Positions 53,268-61,109 are shown, counted from the stretch's first letter. The stretch is 64,000 bases of DNA from Anaerovibrio lipolyticus DSM 3074 (GCF_900141865.1 NZ_FQYW01000015.1:21342-85341); one strand, 5' to 3'. Notes: generated by a model from the sequence alone, not told the origin. Program-made: numbers and translations.

Positions 53268-53624
53268 TTACCAGTGCCATTCTTTATATGTCATGTGATG
53301 TCCGGTAACCTCCATGGCGTGCTGGCGCGCCTGTTCCTGGGTGATTGGCGTGATATTATTGCCGTCAATGAGCACATATTGAATTTTCGTATCATAATCC
53401 GTAGGGTCGCCAGGGCAAATAATGCCTATTCCCAGTTTTGCCCATGCATTTTCAATCGCTAAAAGTCGATCCTTGGAGTTATGTATCTTCCATGGGCCAT
53501 AACGGCCCGTCGAACCGTTCAACGAGTTCAAAAATCGGCTGTCATCCGCCAAGTCGTAGGCACTTCCACCTGCAACCTGCTTCAGTTCCTCATCATTAAG
53601 CTTAGCTTTTTCAAGTTTCGTCAT
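53268..53624 (-). CDS. double-glycine peptide precursor with long core
   Basis: 118 residues. Short leader MTKLEKAKLNDEELKQVAGG, then a ~98-residue core starting SAYDLADDSRFLNSLNG, with one Cys and a His/Trp-rich end (HHMTYKEWHW). The length suggests a folded small protein exported through a double-glycine route. Start chosen at the ATG after AAAGGAGCG; a longer frame exists upstream but has no ribosome site. Confidence 0.75.
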   Translation of the reverse strand: MTKLEKAKLNDEELKQVAGGSAYDLADDSRFLNSLNGSTGRYGPWKIHNSKDRLLAIENAWAKLGIGIICPGDPTDYDTKIQYVLIDGNNITPITQEQARQHAMEVTGHHMTYKEWHW

Positions 53625-53788
53625 TTTAATCGCTCCTTTTTTATCTTTTCTTCGTTTCGTTTTTACCAATCCCAATCCGCGCGCTTCAGGTGTTTGCCAA
53701 CCACCTGCTCCGCGTGCAGCCACGCGTCACCTTGGGAGACCTGTTTGCCGTCTATGCAATACGCTAAACAATCATCATCATAAAGCCT

Positions 53789-54139
53789 ATGCTCACCACA
53801 GCAAAAACTATTCAAATGCTTTTATATGACGGGGACTTAAGCGGTGTCATGTATATTGAGGACACCTCCTGGCAGATCGGGGCCATGTTCTCATCCCCCC
53901 GCCAGTCCATTGATGACCTTATTGAAAAGGCGGACTGCAAGCGGTACGGGGTTTACCTTCTCCTGTCTGATGAACAGGTATATGTGGGACAGGCCAGGGA
54001 CCTTGAGCGAAGAACCCGTCAGCACCTTACGGACAAGGGCTGGTGGAATCATATTATCCTTATGACCACCAAGGATGACAGCTTCAATGCCTCGGATATT
54101 GATTATCTGGAATCCAGATTCTATTATGGTTGGTTTTAA
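53789..54139 (+). CDS. GIY-YIG domain protein, probably truncated
   Basis: 116 residues. YGVYLLLSDEQVYVGQARDL, then ERRTRQHL, is the GIY-YIG nuclease core, with the later Glu in DYLESRF. The protein ends soon after (YYGWF), before the C-terminal region usual in stand-alone family members, so it may be a truncated copy. It has a terminator at 54173-54202. No ribosome site is obvious. Confidence 0.7.
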   Translation: MLTTAKTIQMLLYDGDLSGVMYIEDTSWQIGAMFSSPRQSIDDLIEKADCKRYGVYLLLSDEQVYVGQARDLERRTRQHLTDKGWWNHIILMTTKDDSFNASDIDYLESRFYYGWF

Positions 54140-54172
54140 ACCAACAAGCAGCCAAGCCCTCCAAGCTGGCTG

Positions 54173-54202
54173 GAAAGAGGCCGTCAAGCGGCTTCTTTTT
54201 TC
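54173..54202 (+). terminator. terminator after the GIY-YIG gene
   Basis: AGAGGCCG / CGGCTTCT-type stem followed by TTTTTT. Confidence 0.8.
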
Positions 54203-54222
54203 TTGCTTATCTACACAAGTAA

Positions 54223-54251
54223 TTGCCCATCGTAACTATTCATGTTAAAAT
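54223..54251 (+). promoter_or_regulatory. promoter of candidate small RNA 1
   Basis: TTGCCC, 17 nt, TAAAAT. The surrounding ~50 bp recur at 54348-54400. Confidence 0.6.
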
Positions 54252-54257
54252 TAGGTT

Positions 54258-54351
54258 ATCATATTACTTTCCGTATAACGTTTTCCTTTTATGTGCTACA
54301 TTTTTGTAGTCGTTCCTTCCTTTGCCGGTCTGTATGACCGGCTCTTTTTTT
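54258..54351 (+). ncRNA. candidate small RNA 1
   Basis: A promoter with correct spacing starts about 54258; the terminator GCCGGTC / GACCGGC plus TCTTTTTTT ends it near 54351. No open frame fits. Transcription itself is not shown. Confidence 0.45.
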
Positions 54352-54369
54352 GCTTATTTACAAGAGTAG

Positions 54370-54398
54370 TTGCCTATTGTAACTATTCATGCTAAAAT
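54370..54398 (+). promoter_or_regulatory. promoter of candidate small RNA 2
   Basis: TTGCCT, 17 nt, TAAAAT, nearly identical to the promoter at 54223. Confidence 0.6.
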
Positions 54399-54404
54399 TT
54401 ATTC

Positions 54405-54468
54405 ATACCATTCCATTTGCTGGCCCACTCCAGCAAATACTAAAGCCGGTCCTCCATGCCGGCTTTTC
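54405..54468 (+). ncRNA. candidate small RNA 2
   Basis: About 64 nt with a hairpin TGCTGG / CCAGCA and a terminator AAGCCGG / CCGGCTTTT. A third pair of hairpins (GCTGGTG/CACCAGC and AGAACTGG/CCAGTTCTTTT, 54514-54565) follows and may be a third unit, but I see no good promoter for it. Confidence 0.45.
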
Positions 54469-54623
54469 CCTTAAAAACTTCCTACCATTATATATGCACA
54501 CAATATTACTCCTTTGCTGGTGATACACCAGCAGGAAAAGAACTGGTCTTTTGGCCAGTTCTTTTCTGTTGGACAGTATTATATAATGTCCACATATAGA
54601 GAACATTACAGGAGGGGTGAATA

Positions 54624-54803
54624 TTGGTAGATTTCGAAGAATATTATGCTCTGGGGGAACGGATTCATGACAGCTTAATCGAAATCCGTGGGCTGGAAAA
54701 TGAGATGATGACACTTACCAAAATGCTGGATAAGGTTCGGGACTCACTTGATACTGTAGATTTGTTTAAACTACCAGAAGGACAGTATCATTTGCCCAGA
54801 TAA
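54624..54803 (+). CDS. small helical protein (59 aa), TTG start
   Basis: Reads MVDFEEYYALGERIHDSLIE, then a coiled-coil-like stretch (NEMMTLTKMLDKVRDSLD), ending PEGQYHLPR. AGGAGG lies 8 nt before the TTG, and a TATAAT-like -10 lies about 45 nt upstream. A hairpin plus T run at about 54885-54914 can end it. I recognise no family. Confidence 0.65.
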   Translation: MVDFEEYYALGERIHDSLIEIRGLENEMMTLTKMLDKVRDSLDTVDLFKLPEGQYHLPR

Positions 54804-54884
54804 CTATCTTGTGGTAGAATAACCAACGTATTAAAATACTTACTTACACTATTCCCGTGGGGCCTTACAGCTTCACGGGGGAAG

Positions 54885-54914
54885 GGCCGGTCTTCAGGAC
54901 TGGCTTTTTTCTTT
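54885..54914 (+). terminator. terminator after the 59-aa gene
   Basis: GCCGGTC / GACTGGC stem followed by TTTTTT, preceded by a CCCGTG/CACGGG hairpin. Confidence 0.75.
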
Positions 54915-54971
54915 TGCCAAATTAAAAGGGCCATTCTCTGAGTTAAGAACAGCCCTGAGATTATTACTTTG

Positions 54972-55031
54972 TTAAATTACCATCCTGTTTTTGAGGGTCG
55001 TATTGGTACCGCCGACCACCTTGTCAATCAT
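54972..55031 (-). other. remnant of a double-glycine leader and short core
   Basis: In a frame overlapping the end of the next gene, the minus strand reads DDMIDKVVGG followed by TNTTLKNRMVI and a stop. There is no separate ribosome site. It looks like the tail of another precursor joined to this locus by recombination. Confidence 0.4.
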
Positions 55032-55335
55032 ATCGTCCTTCTATTATGATGACATGTTTGCCTTCCTCCCTCATGTTCTTAATAAAATCTAAACCGACGC
55101 CTGGTCTGAGCATGCCATTGTCTCTCATCTTGGCTTTTTTCCTAAGTTCATCTATCTTACCTGCCTCAGCCAACTTATCCAAATCTTTCATATCTCCATC
55201 ATAATTACCCTGAGCGACATGATAATCGACAATACCCAAATGGTTCCTTATTTTTGTGACAAGATATACCCTCGCGCCGCCGACCACCATGTCAAGTTCC
55301 ATGTCGTCCATCTTGTTCATGAATTTCTTTTCCAT
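55024..55335 (-). CDS. short-leader double-glycine peptide precursor with long core
   Basis: 103 residues. Leader MEKKFMNKMDDMELDMVVGG and a core of about 83 residues (ARVYLVTKIRNHLGIVDYHV, later GVGLDFIKNMREEGKHVIII), with no Cys. The core looks like a small alpha/beta domain. A strong ribosome site (AAGGAGGG) and the shared promoter element upstream support expression. Confidence 0.75.
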   Translation of the reverse strand: MEKKFMNKMDDMELDMVVGGARVYLVTKIRNHLGIVDYHVAQGNYDGDMKDLDKLAEAGKIDELRKKAKMRDNGMLRPGVGLDFIKNMREEGKHVIIIEGRYD

Positions 55336-55380
55336 TTTATTTCCCTCCTTAAAATCTTTGAGTGTCGTTTTTCTTTATCC

Positions 55381-55410
55381 TTTATATCCCCGGAGGTTGA
55401 AAAGTGTTAT
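55381..55410 (-). promoter_or_regulatory. shared peptide-gene promoter element, copy 4
   Basis: Diverged in the middle (TATCC-CCGGAG-GTTGA on the plus strand) but keeps both ends TTTATATCC and AAAGTGTTAT. It lies 46 nt upstream of the start at 55335. Confidence 0.6.
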
Positions 55411-55463
55411 AAAATTTTTTGGCAATACTTATCCACACTAATTAAAAATATTCCCCGGCTCCA

Positions 55464-55583
55464 ATGGAAACTCCCAAACCAGATAAACGGCTGTCCAGAA
55501 TTATCAAGGAATATCCAAGCCTTGATGAAAAGACAAAGGATATGATTAATGCTATAATTAGGATAAGTAAGAGAAATATTTAG
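55464..55583 (+). CDS. possible 39-aa peptide
   Basis: Frame METPKPDKRLSRIIKEYPSL, then a helical end. No ribosome site. It may be the C-terminal scrap of a helix-turn-helix regulator. Reported with low confidence because codon use looks coding. Confidence 0.25.
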   Translation: METPKPDKRLSRIIKEYPSLDEKTKDMINAIIRISKRNI

Positions 55584-55606
55584 TGTCCACTACAAGGAGG
55601 TTTGTT

Positions 55607-56134
55607 ATGAATTGTCCAGTCTGCAACAAGCAAGTTGAACAAGGAAGTAATTTTTGCCCTAATTGTGGCTTTAATTTCCGCACTAACAAGCCATATAACT
55701 ATCAAAATCCCGACAAAGGAACCAAAATACTACAATGGCTTTTGATTTCTATGGCTGGATTGTTTTTACTGGCAATTATTGCTGGTATAATATCGTTTTA
55801 TATAGCGGCACAAACAATACAATCAGACAAAGAAACTGATGAATTATCAGGATTGACTATGCTACAAGCAGAGGAAATCAGTGCAGAAATAAATACAAAA
55901 AGTATGAAGATAGATGAAGTAATAACTTCAAACACTGCCATCGCCGCAATTGCTGACAATCAATTTAGTACAGGTGAATATTTCTATGGCCATACAAAGG
56001 TTTTATACATGGCCCCAGAGAATGAACGCCTTTTTGAAGGACAAATTATTAATGTCCCAGATGGAAAGAAGCTAATCCAAGTGGGTACTTTTAAAAAGAA
56101 CAGAGAAACCTTGGCGGCTGTTGCAATAAAATGA
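55607..56134 (+). CDS. zinc-ribbon membrane protein
   Basis: 175 residues. N-terminal zinc ribbon (CPVCNKQ...CPNCGFNF), a membrane helix about 45-70, and an extracytoplasmic domain with no recognised family. Such proteins are common in Firmicutes and mostly uncharacterised. The ATG at 55607 follows AAGGAGG, and a strong terminator ends the gene. Confidence 0.8.
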   Translation: MNCPVCNKQVEQGSNFCPNCGFNFRTNKPYNYQNPDKGTKILQWLLISMAGLFLLAIIAGIISFYIAAQTIQSDKETDELSGLTMLQAEEISAEINTKSMKIDEVITSNTAIAAIADNQFSTGEYFYGHTKVLYMAPENERLFEGQIINVPDGKKLIQVGTFKKNRETLAAVAIK

Positions 56135-56141
56135 ATCCGTA

Positions 56142-56180
56142 AAGTTATAGCACTTTGCAAAAGCAAGGTGCTATTTTTTT
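56142..56180 (+). terminator. terminator after the zinc-ribbon gene
   Basis: TAGCACTTTGC / GCAAGGTGCTA stem followed by seven Ts. Confidence 0.9.
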
Positions 56181-57170
56181 GGGGTGGGCGTACGCCGTGG
56201 GGGCTGATGCGCTCTATTTTAAAATCTGTGTGCAGCTGCAGCCACGGCTGGCGGGTGGGTCCCGTGAGGGAGAGCTGGCTGGAAAGACAGGTCAGCTTTC
56301 GATAAGATGTGGTTATCGGACGCTCACCTGTCAGAGTTTATGAGGCTGGAGGCTCCTTCCCCGATACAAAAACGGATGCCCAGAAGGTGACTCCTGCCCA
56401 TACTCATGGGCCCACACCTGGAGCTGGCACCAAAAGTATGACTACATTGTATCAAAAAATGTGCTGAAAATTGGCTTTATTTCACTGTACAATTAAGTCA
56501 TATATAGCAAATAAAAAACTGTACAAAATGGTATTATGCACCAAAATGTACAGCAGAAAAGCCCTATGTATTGTGGCAACAAATACTGGAATGTACAGAA
56601 GAATATAGACGAACAACAGGAAGCAAAAACCTTATACTATAAAGTCATGTATTGTAAGGTCTTGGTTCGTCCCCGGCTTCGGGGCCTCGTGGGGGCCCAG
56701 GGAAGCCGTACTTTATTGCGTGGCCATGCTCTGGGGAACCCTCTTTAAATGGCTTCCGCCCAAGCGGAAGGCCACCATAGGCGGGGGCTGGAATGCAGTG
56801 GACTGGAGTGAAGCGGAAGGGAACGGAAGGACAGCGACCGCCATACTGGCCCAATAGTAGGCACTGGCCCACATTCCGGCGGCTGGGTATGCTCCCAGCT
56901 TTCTTCAGATACTATCAGGGCTTTTCATGGCATAGCCGGAATCCGTGATGTAGGCATGACAGGGAAAGACCTGGGGCCAATGCTGCTGGGGTATACTCTG
57001 CCGTCCGGGGCAACTTCTCGAGTCGGTGTTTCAGACGCTGGAGGTGGCTGACCGCACGTATGGGAGGTCTGACACCGTAAGCGGCTCACTTCAATCAAGG
57101 CGGCCTTTTTTTTAAGAGTGTGGCGACGCAAGCGCAGCGCCGCTAGTGCCGTCAGGCCGGTCACCTTCGT
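56181..57170. other. GC-rich stretch without an intact gene
   Basis: About 1 kb with no convincing frame. Two parts (56190-56430 and 56650-57100) are much more GC-rich than the neighbourhood, with scattered Gly/Pro-rich phrases that could be decayed phage tail-type genes. This is a weak impression. The middle (about 56430-56650) is AT-rich. Confidence 0.35.
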
Positions 57171-57175
57171 ACCCC

Positions 57176-57601
57176 TTACACACGAACAAGGAAAAAGCCA
57201 ATCAGACAGAATATTATTCCTATCCCCTGTTTTATTGTAAGGCTCTCATTATATAGGCCAACACCCATGGCGATAAGTATTAATGCCCCTGTAACATTAA
57301 CCATAAGCGGAGCAAGGCTGATTTCCCATCCAGCCCTGTAAAGCAACAAATAGCCTACTTCAATCCCTACTAATACCGCTCCCCATGCAAAACTTACCCA
57401 GTTCAGATCCTGAATATCATTTCTGATACCCCCGCCAGTGAAATAATATCCTATCACGCAAAGGACAAAACTTACGAAGTAGGTTACACCAAGCCCCAGC
57501 ATTGGACTAAGTGAAACAGGTGTCCATTTGGCTATATTGTGATACAAAACATTTGATAATACCGTTAGGGCAAAAGGGCCCCAAAATGCCAACCCACTCA
57601 T
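57176..57601 (-). CDS. small DMT-family membrane protein
   Basis: 141 residues, four to five membrane helices, the half-size form of EamA/DMT transporters (AKWTPVSLSPMLGLGVTYF, then GVGLYNESLTIKQGIGIIF). It could act as a dimer. Its ATG overlaps the stop of the acetyltransferase gene upstream (ATGA), so the two are coupled. Confidence 0.8.
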   Translation of the reverse strand: MSGLAFWGPFALTVLSNVLYHNIAKWTPVSLSPMLGLGVTYFVSFVLCVIGYYFTGGGIRNDIQDLNWVSFAWGAVLVGIEVGYLLLYRAGWEISLAPLMVNVTGALILIAMGVGLYNESLTIKQGIGIIFCLIGFFLVRV

Positions 57602-58021
57602 TTAGCCAGCTCCTTTACCATGTGAATATGTGGGCAATGCTCATCCAAGTATTCTTCACCTTCAGCAATAAATCCAAAAGTTTCATAAAAGCCTTTGGCC
57701 TGAACCTGTGAAGATAAAGTAATCCGCTTTACTCCTATGGTGCGCATATAATCCATGGCCTTTTCCATAATCCTTTGTCCCATAGCTTTACCACGATATT
57801 GTTTCCGTACAGCCAGCCGCCCCAGTATATATTCCCCTTCATTATCCCCGGAGAAAGAAGCGGCAACAGCCAACAGGAATATTATTGTCATACATAACCA
57901 GATGAAAGGCCTTGCCGTCTGTTTCATCAAACTCATTTTTGAAGCCCTGCTCAGCCATAAAGACTTCTTCCCTGATTAATTTTTCATCGGCCAATAATTC
58001 CCTACTAATCTTAAATTCCAT
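57598..58021 (-). pseudogene. GNAT acetyltransferase with a frameshift
   Basis: Residues 1-56 (MEFKISRELLADEKLIREEV, then NNIPVGCCRFF) and 57-140 (GEYILGRLAVRKQYRGKAMG, an acetyl-CoA binding motif) are in different frames; the shift is near 57855, in CTTCTTTCTCC. Together they form a normal ElaA/YjcF-like GNAT enzyme. One extra base, real or from sequencing, explains the break. Confidence 0.8.
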
Positions 58022-58227
58022 TAAAATACCTCCAATAAAACACAAAGCGCTATTATCCACTCCACTGTTGCTTCCGCAACAACCCTACAGAACGGATAAT
58101 AACGCTTCTTCACACAATCCCCGGGGAGATTGATAAGCTCAATATAGATTTGTGTGTCATTATATTACAGTTTATCTGCAAATGCAAGAAATCACCAATA
58201 GTTTTCTATGCTGTCCCCTTACATACT

Positions 58228-58251
58228 AAAAGCCCCAGCTTTCGCCGGGGC
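58228..58251 (-). terminator. terminator after the 76-aa gene
   Basis: Minus strand GCCCCGGC-GAAA-GCTGGGGC followed by TTTT. Confidence 0.8.
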
Positions 58252-58273
58252 CCGCTTGACTTCCTTTACATAT

Positions 58274-58504
58274 CTACATCAGGAACACTTCCTTTATGGG
58301 CTTTTCAAATTCCTCATACAAAAGCCCCTCCAGCTTTTCATGAAAGGAATGGTATTCTGTATAATCATCGTCTTTATATGGCTCTGATTCCTCCACCTTT
58401 TTAAGCAGTTCTTCAAGAATTGGCAGGGCCTTATCAAAGTTTTGCTTTTCTATGTACTTATTGGCTTTATTCAAAGCCTTATTTATATCCAGTGTTTTAC
58501 CCAT
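58274..58504 (-). CDS. hypothetical TPR-like small protein
   Basis: 76 residues, all helical. DINKALNKANKYIEKQNFDK, then ALPILEELLKKVEES, resembles a single TPR hairpin. Acidic C-terminal half. No known function. Confidence 0.65.
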   Translation of the reverse strand: MGKTLDINKALNKANKYIEKQNFDKALPILEELLKKVEESEPYKDDDYTEYHSFHEKLEGLLYEEFEKPIKEVFLM

Positions 58505-58627
58505 AAATTATACCCCTACTTTCTTGCTTATCCCTTTTCTGATTATAGTATATATGCGGGGAATGAAAAAGCCCTGACACATATATCTGCATACCACGAA
58601 CAATAATTGCCGAAGCGAGAAAAGCAT

Positions 58628-58656
58628 TGACACTTCTAATATCCTATCTTATAATT
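58628..58656 (+). promoter_or_regulatory. consensus promoter of the type III antitoxin RNA
   Basis: TTGACA, exactly 17 nt, TATAAT: perfect hexamers at ideal spacing. Confidence 0.9.
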
Positions 58657-58662
58657 TGGATA

Positions 58663-58808
58663 AGAAGATATTGGAGAGCTCCTGCCATGAAGTGGAGGGT
58701 TTAACTACTGGAGAGCGGCTGCCATAAAGTGTCGGGTTTAACTACTGGAGAGCTCCTGCCATGAAGTGGAGGGTTTGACAAGGGCGGAGATTATTCTCCG
58801 CTTTTGTT
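58663..58808 (+). ncRNA. type III antitoxin RNA (ToxI/antiQ-like), three 37-nt repeats
   Basis: Three tandem 37-nt repeats at 58670-58706, 58707-58743 and 58744-58780 (unit starts TACTGGAGAGCTCCTGCC and ends GAGGGTTTAAC). A hairpin with CTCC in its 3' arm and a T-rich tail (about 58781-58810) follow, then the toxin gene. Copies 1 and 3 can pair CTCC with GGAG around TGCCATGAAGT. Copy 2 changes both sides to CGGC and GTCG, which still pair (with one G-T). Promoter-repeats-terminator-toxin is the defining layout of type III toxin-antitoxin loci, in which the toxin cuts the repeat RNA and is bound by it. Confidence 0.85.
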
Positions 58809-58826
58809 TTGTCTGGGAGAAGTTTT

Positions 58827-59375
58827 ATGAGATTATATAGCGTCACCGATGGGTATATAGATTACCTCCATAGTTAGAATAAACATGTTTATTCTAACAA
58901 GGAAGACTCACGACTTAATTCAAGGAAATACATAGGAATAGTCATGGAAATTGGTAACTACAAGTATTTTGTGCCATTGTCTTCACCAAAAGAAAGCGAC
59001 TATGAGCAAATTAATGGAGAAAGGCAAATCAGAAAAGATTCCTTTTTGATTCTGCGTATTGTTTCGTCAGGAGAGAGAAAAAATGCTCAATTAAAAGGCA
59101 CAATACGAATTGCCAACATGATACCAGTACCCGATAGTGAGTTGCTCCTATATGATGTTGATCACGAGATAGACAAAAAATATAAAGATTTGGTTCAGGA
59201 AGAATTGGAGTATATAAGAAAAAACAAGGATAAAATTCAAAAACGGGCGAAAACTATATATAATAAGAAAAAATGCGGGAATGCAGAAAAAATCATGCAG
59301 TTTTGCTTAGATTATCAAGATTTGGAGCGAATGCATGATGAATGGATAAGTTTTATGGCAAAACAAGGTGAGTAA
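58827..59375 (+). pseudogene. ToxN/AbiQ-like type III toxin with an in-frame TAG
   Basis: From the ATG at 58827 (ribosome site GGGAGAAG) the frame reads MRLYSVTDGYIDYLHS, a TAG at 58875, then NKHVYSNKEDSRLNSRKYIG, IVMEIGNYKYFVPLSSPKES and a C-terminal helical half to 59375. The total of about 182 codons and the YFVPLSSPK and RIANMIPVP blocks match ToxN/AbiQ endoribonucleases. The stop replaces what is an aromatic residue in most relatives. An internal ATG at 58944 would lose the first 39 residues. The toxin is probably inactive unless the stop is read through. Confidence 0.8.
58874..58897. other. perfect 24-bp palindrome inside the toxin gene
   Basis: Arms TTAGAATAAA and TTTATTCTAA around CATG. 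The premature TAG is part of the left arm. It could be chance or an operator; it lies about 15 codons into the gene. Confidence 0.6.
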
Positions 59376-59623
59376 TAGCATAAGAACGGGAAAGGGCAAC
59401 GAAGAATAATCGTTGCCCTTTTATTTTTATCAGAAAAATATCTGAAAAAGAGTCGCCCAAGTTTGCCTATTTGCTGCTCTGGTGGTTATCCTGCTCCACC
59501 AGATGCTAAGCCCTGGCTTTGGCCAAGACTTATGGTAAATATTTCATTATTTCAGCAATTATGCCATCCATATTCTTTTTTATATCCGATTCCCAGAAGC
59601 GAAGCACCAGCCACCCCGCCCCC

Positions 59624-59652
59624 TTGAATACGAACATTAATTCTGCTATCAT
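59624..59652 (+). promoter_or_regulatory. promoter with LexA-like site, gene at 59702
   Basis: TTGAAT, 17 nt, TATCAT. The spacer holds GAAC-ATTA-ATTC, as in the promoter at 39486. Confidence 0.55.
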
Positions 59653-59701
59653 TATATCAAACATATATTCCAAATTCAACCAAAAGAAAGGAGCTTTCCT
59701 C

Positions 59702-60262
59702 ATGGTTCTCTACCGCCCACGGGCCAAAGACTACACAATGGCCATGCGCAATTTAAAGATTTTCGACACACCGCTGGATATGGAAAAGTATCTGGTACAC
59801 TTCCATAACCTCTACAATCTGCTGACTGACCCCAATGGTATAAACATTTTCAAACAAAGCCTTGAAGAAAAGGCCGACAAAAGGAACGGCTGGCTGCACT
59901 CCCGCTATATTATGCTGGGTAATGTACCCCTTGGCATATTCGATTATGAAACCTTGGGGCGGATGAAAAAGCCTCGGCTGGAAACAGAGGACGATGGAAA
60001 CGGCGGCCTTAAATGCCAGTTTCAAATACTGGATGAAGGATATATCTTCTTCCTTGGCTCTGACCAGTGGTATGGCCATACCACCATGCTGGGATATAAA
60101 TGCTCAGACATGACCGCCCCATGCGCCCGCATGGATGATATTGCCGTAAATCCCGTTGCCTTCACCCAGGCCCTGGAGCATTTTATAGCAGAACGGGCCA
60201 TTAAAATCGTGGAAACCAAACGGAAAATAAAAGAGAAATACCATGAGAAGAAAAGAGCATAG
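59702..60262 (+). CDS. conserved protein of unknown function, paralogue of 39562-40158
   Basis: 186 residues starting MVLYRPRAKDYTMAMRNLKI, with GWLHSRYIMLGNVPLGIF, KCQFQILDEGYIFFLG and SDQWYGHTTMLGYK blocks shared with the 39.5-kb protein. No recognised domain. Leader and promoter are also conserved between the two. The start follows AAAGGAG; the longer upstream frame is rejected. No YolD-like partner here. Confidence 0.85.
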   Translation: MVLYRPRAKDYTMAMRNLKIFDTPLDMEKYLVHFHNLYNLLTDPNGINIFKQSLEEKADKRNGWLHSRYIMLGNVPLGIFDYETLGRMKKPRLETEDDGNGGLKCQFQILDEGYIFFLGSDQWYGHTTMLGYKCSDMTAPCARMDDIAVNPVAFTQALEHFIAERAIKIVETKRKIKEKYHEKKRA

Positions 60263-60264
60263 TA

Positions 60265-60293
60265 AAAGGCGTGCCGCAGCACGCCTTATTTTG
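60265..60293 (+). terminator. terminator after the gene at 59702
   Basis: AAGGCGTGC-CGCA-GCACGCCTT followed by ATTTTG. Confidence 0.85.
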
Positions 60294-60320
60294 ATAAATT
60301 CTTATTCCCGCCTCTACATA

Positions 60321-61109
60321 TCACAGAAGCGCATTTTTCTTACCGATTTCCTTAATCTGGTCAATAGTCAGGGAGGTATATTTTGCAACCTTTTCTACCG
60401 GCAAATTATCCTTCAGCATTTCGATTGCAGCCGCAAAATTTCTTTCCTCAACAGCCTTCTTTTTCTCTTTCTCTATTTCCAAAGCCAAAGTCATATACTC
60501 TCGCCTCCATTCTTCGCGGTTCTTCGCCACTACTACCTCGCTGTCAATTTCCTTGGTAAAATCGTCAGCTGGTGCATGGCCATCCATGTAATCAAGGAAA
60601 ATCTTTAGCGGACCGGCTATATCATCAGCCTCGCCCTTGGTACTGAGGAACATTTTTGTGGTGCCGTCCTCAAGCTCAATGCCATGATTTTCCATGCATA
60701 AATTTCTAAAGGTATACTTATGGAGCTTGCCACTAAATACCTCGAAGGTACAGATGAAAATAATAAATGTATTATTCAGATTTTCGTAGTCCTGCCCCTT
60801 TTCCAACAGGTCAATGTCTATCAAGGCCTGGTAATATCTGGTGCGCTTTACCAGTTCTTCCATATCCTTGCTGGTCTGCATCTCGATATTGTAAATAGTC
60901 CCCTTGTCGTCATTGACATACACATCCATGCGGATACTCTTGCTGTCCAGACGAACATCAATGGTCTTTTCTTCCTCAGGATAGGAAATATCCTTGATAT
61001 CTATATTCAGTAGCCGTTCAAGGGTCTGCTTGCAAATGCGTTTGTTACGCATTATCTTTTGGAAAATAAAATTGTCCTGTATGGTCAGTTCATCATAAGA
61101 TTTGGCCAT
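60321..61109 (-). CDS. Rpn family recombination-promoting nuclease/putative transposase
   Basis: 262 residues. PD-(D/E)XK nuclease core: MDVYVNDDKGTIYNIEMQTS (with the D...EXQ catalytic pattern), preceded by LTIQDNFIFQKIM and followed by RTRYYQALID. The C-terminal EKEKKKAVEERNFAAAIEML helix is typical of the family. These proteins nick DNA and occur in many copies in Firmicutes genomes; recent work implicates some in phage defence. Confidence 0.9.
   Translation of the reverse strand: MAKSYDELTIQDNFIFQKIMRNKRICKQTLERLLNIDIKDISYPEEEKTIDVRLDSKSIRMDVYVNDDKGTIYNIEMQTSKDMEELVKRTRYYQALIDIDLLEKGQDYENLNNTFIIFICTFEVFSGKLHKYTFRNLCMENHGIELEDGTTKMFLSTKGEADDIAGPLKIFLDYMDGHAPADDFTKEIDSEVVVAKNREEWRREYMTLALEIEKEKKKAVEERNFAAAIEMLKDNLPVEKVAKYTSLTIDQIKEIGKKNALL

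Noticed and set aside
56645-56872. 75-residue minus-strand frame in the GC-rich stretch
   Set aside because: Pro/Gly/Arg-biased composition typical of a chance frame in GC-rich DNA; no ribosome site or homology that I recognise.
58670-58780. Repeats with several GGA motifs as a CsrA-binding sponge RNA
   Set aside because: csrA is present in the window, but the GGAG strings can pair with CTCC, and the promoter-repeat-terminator-toxin order fits a type III antitoxin much better.
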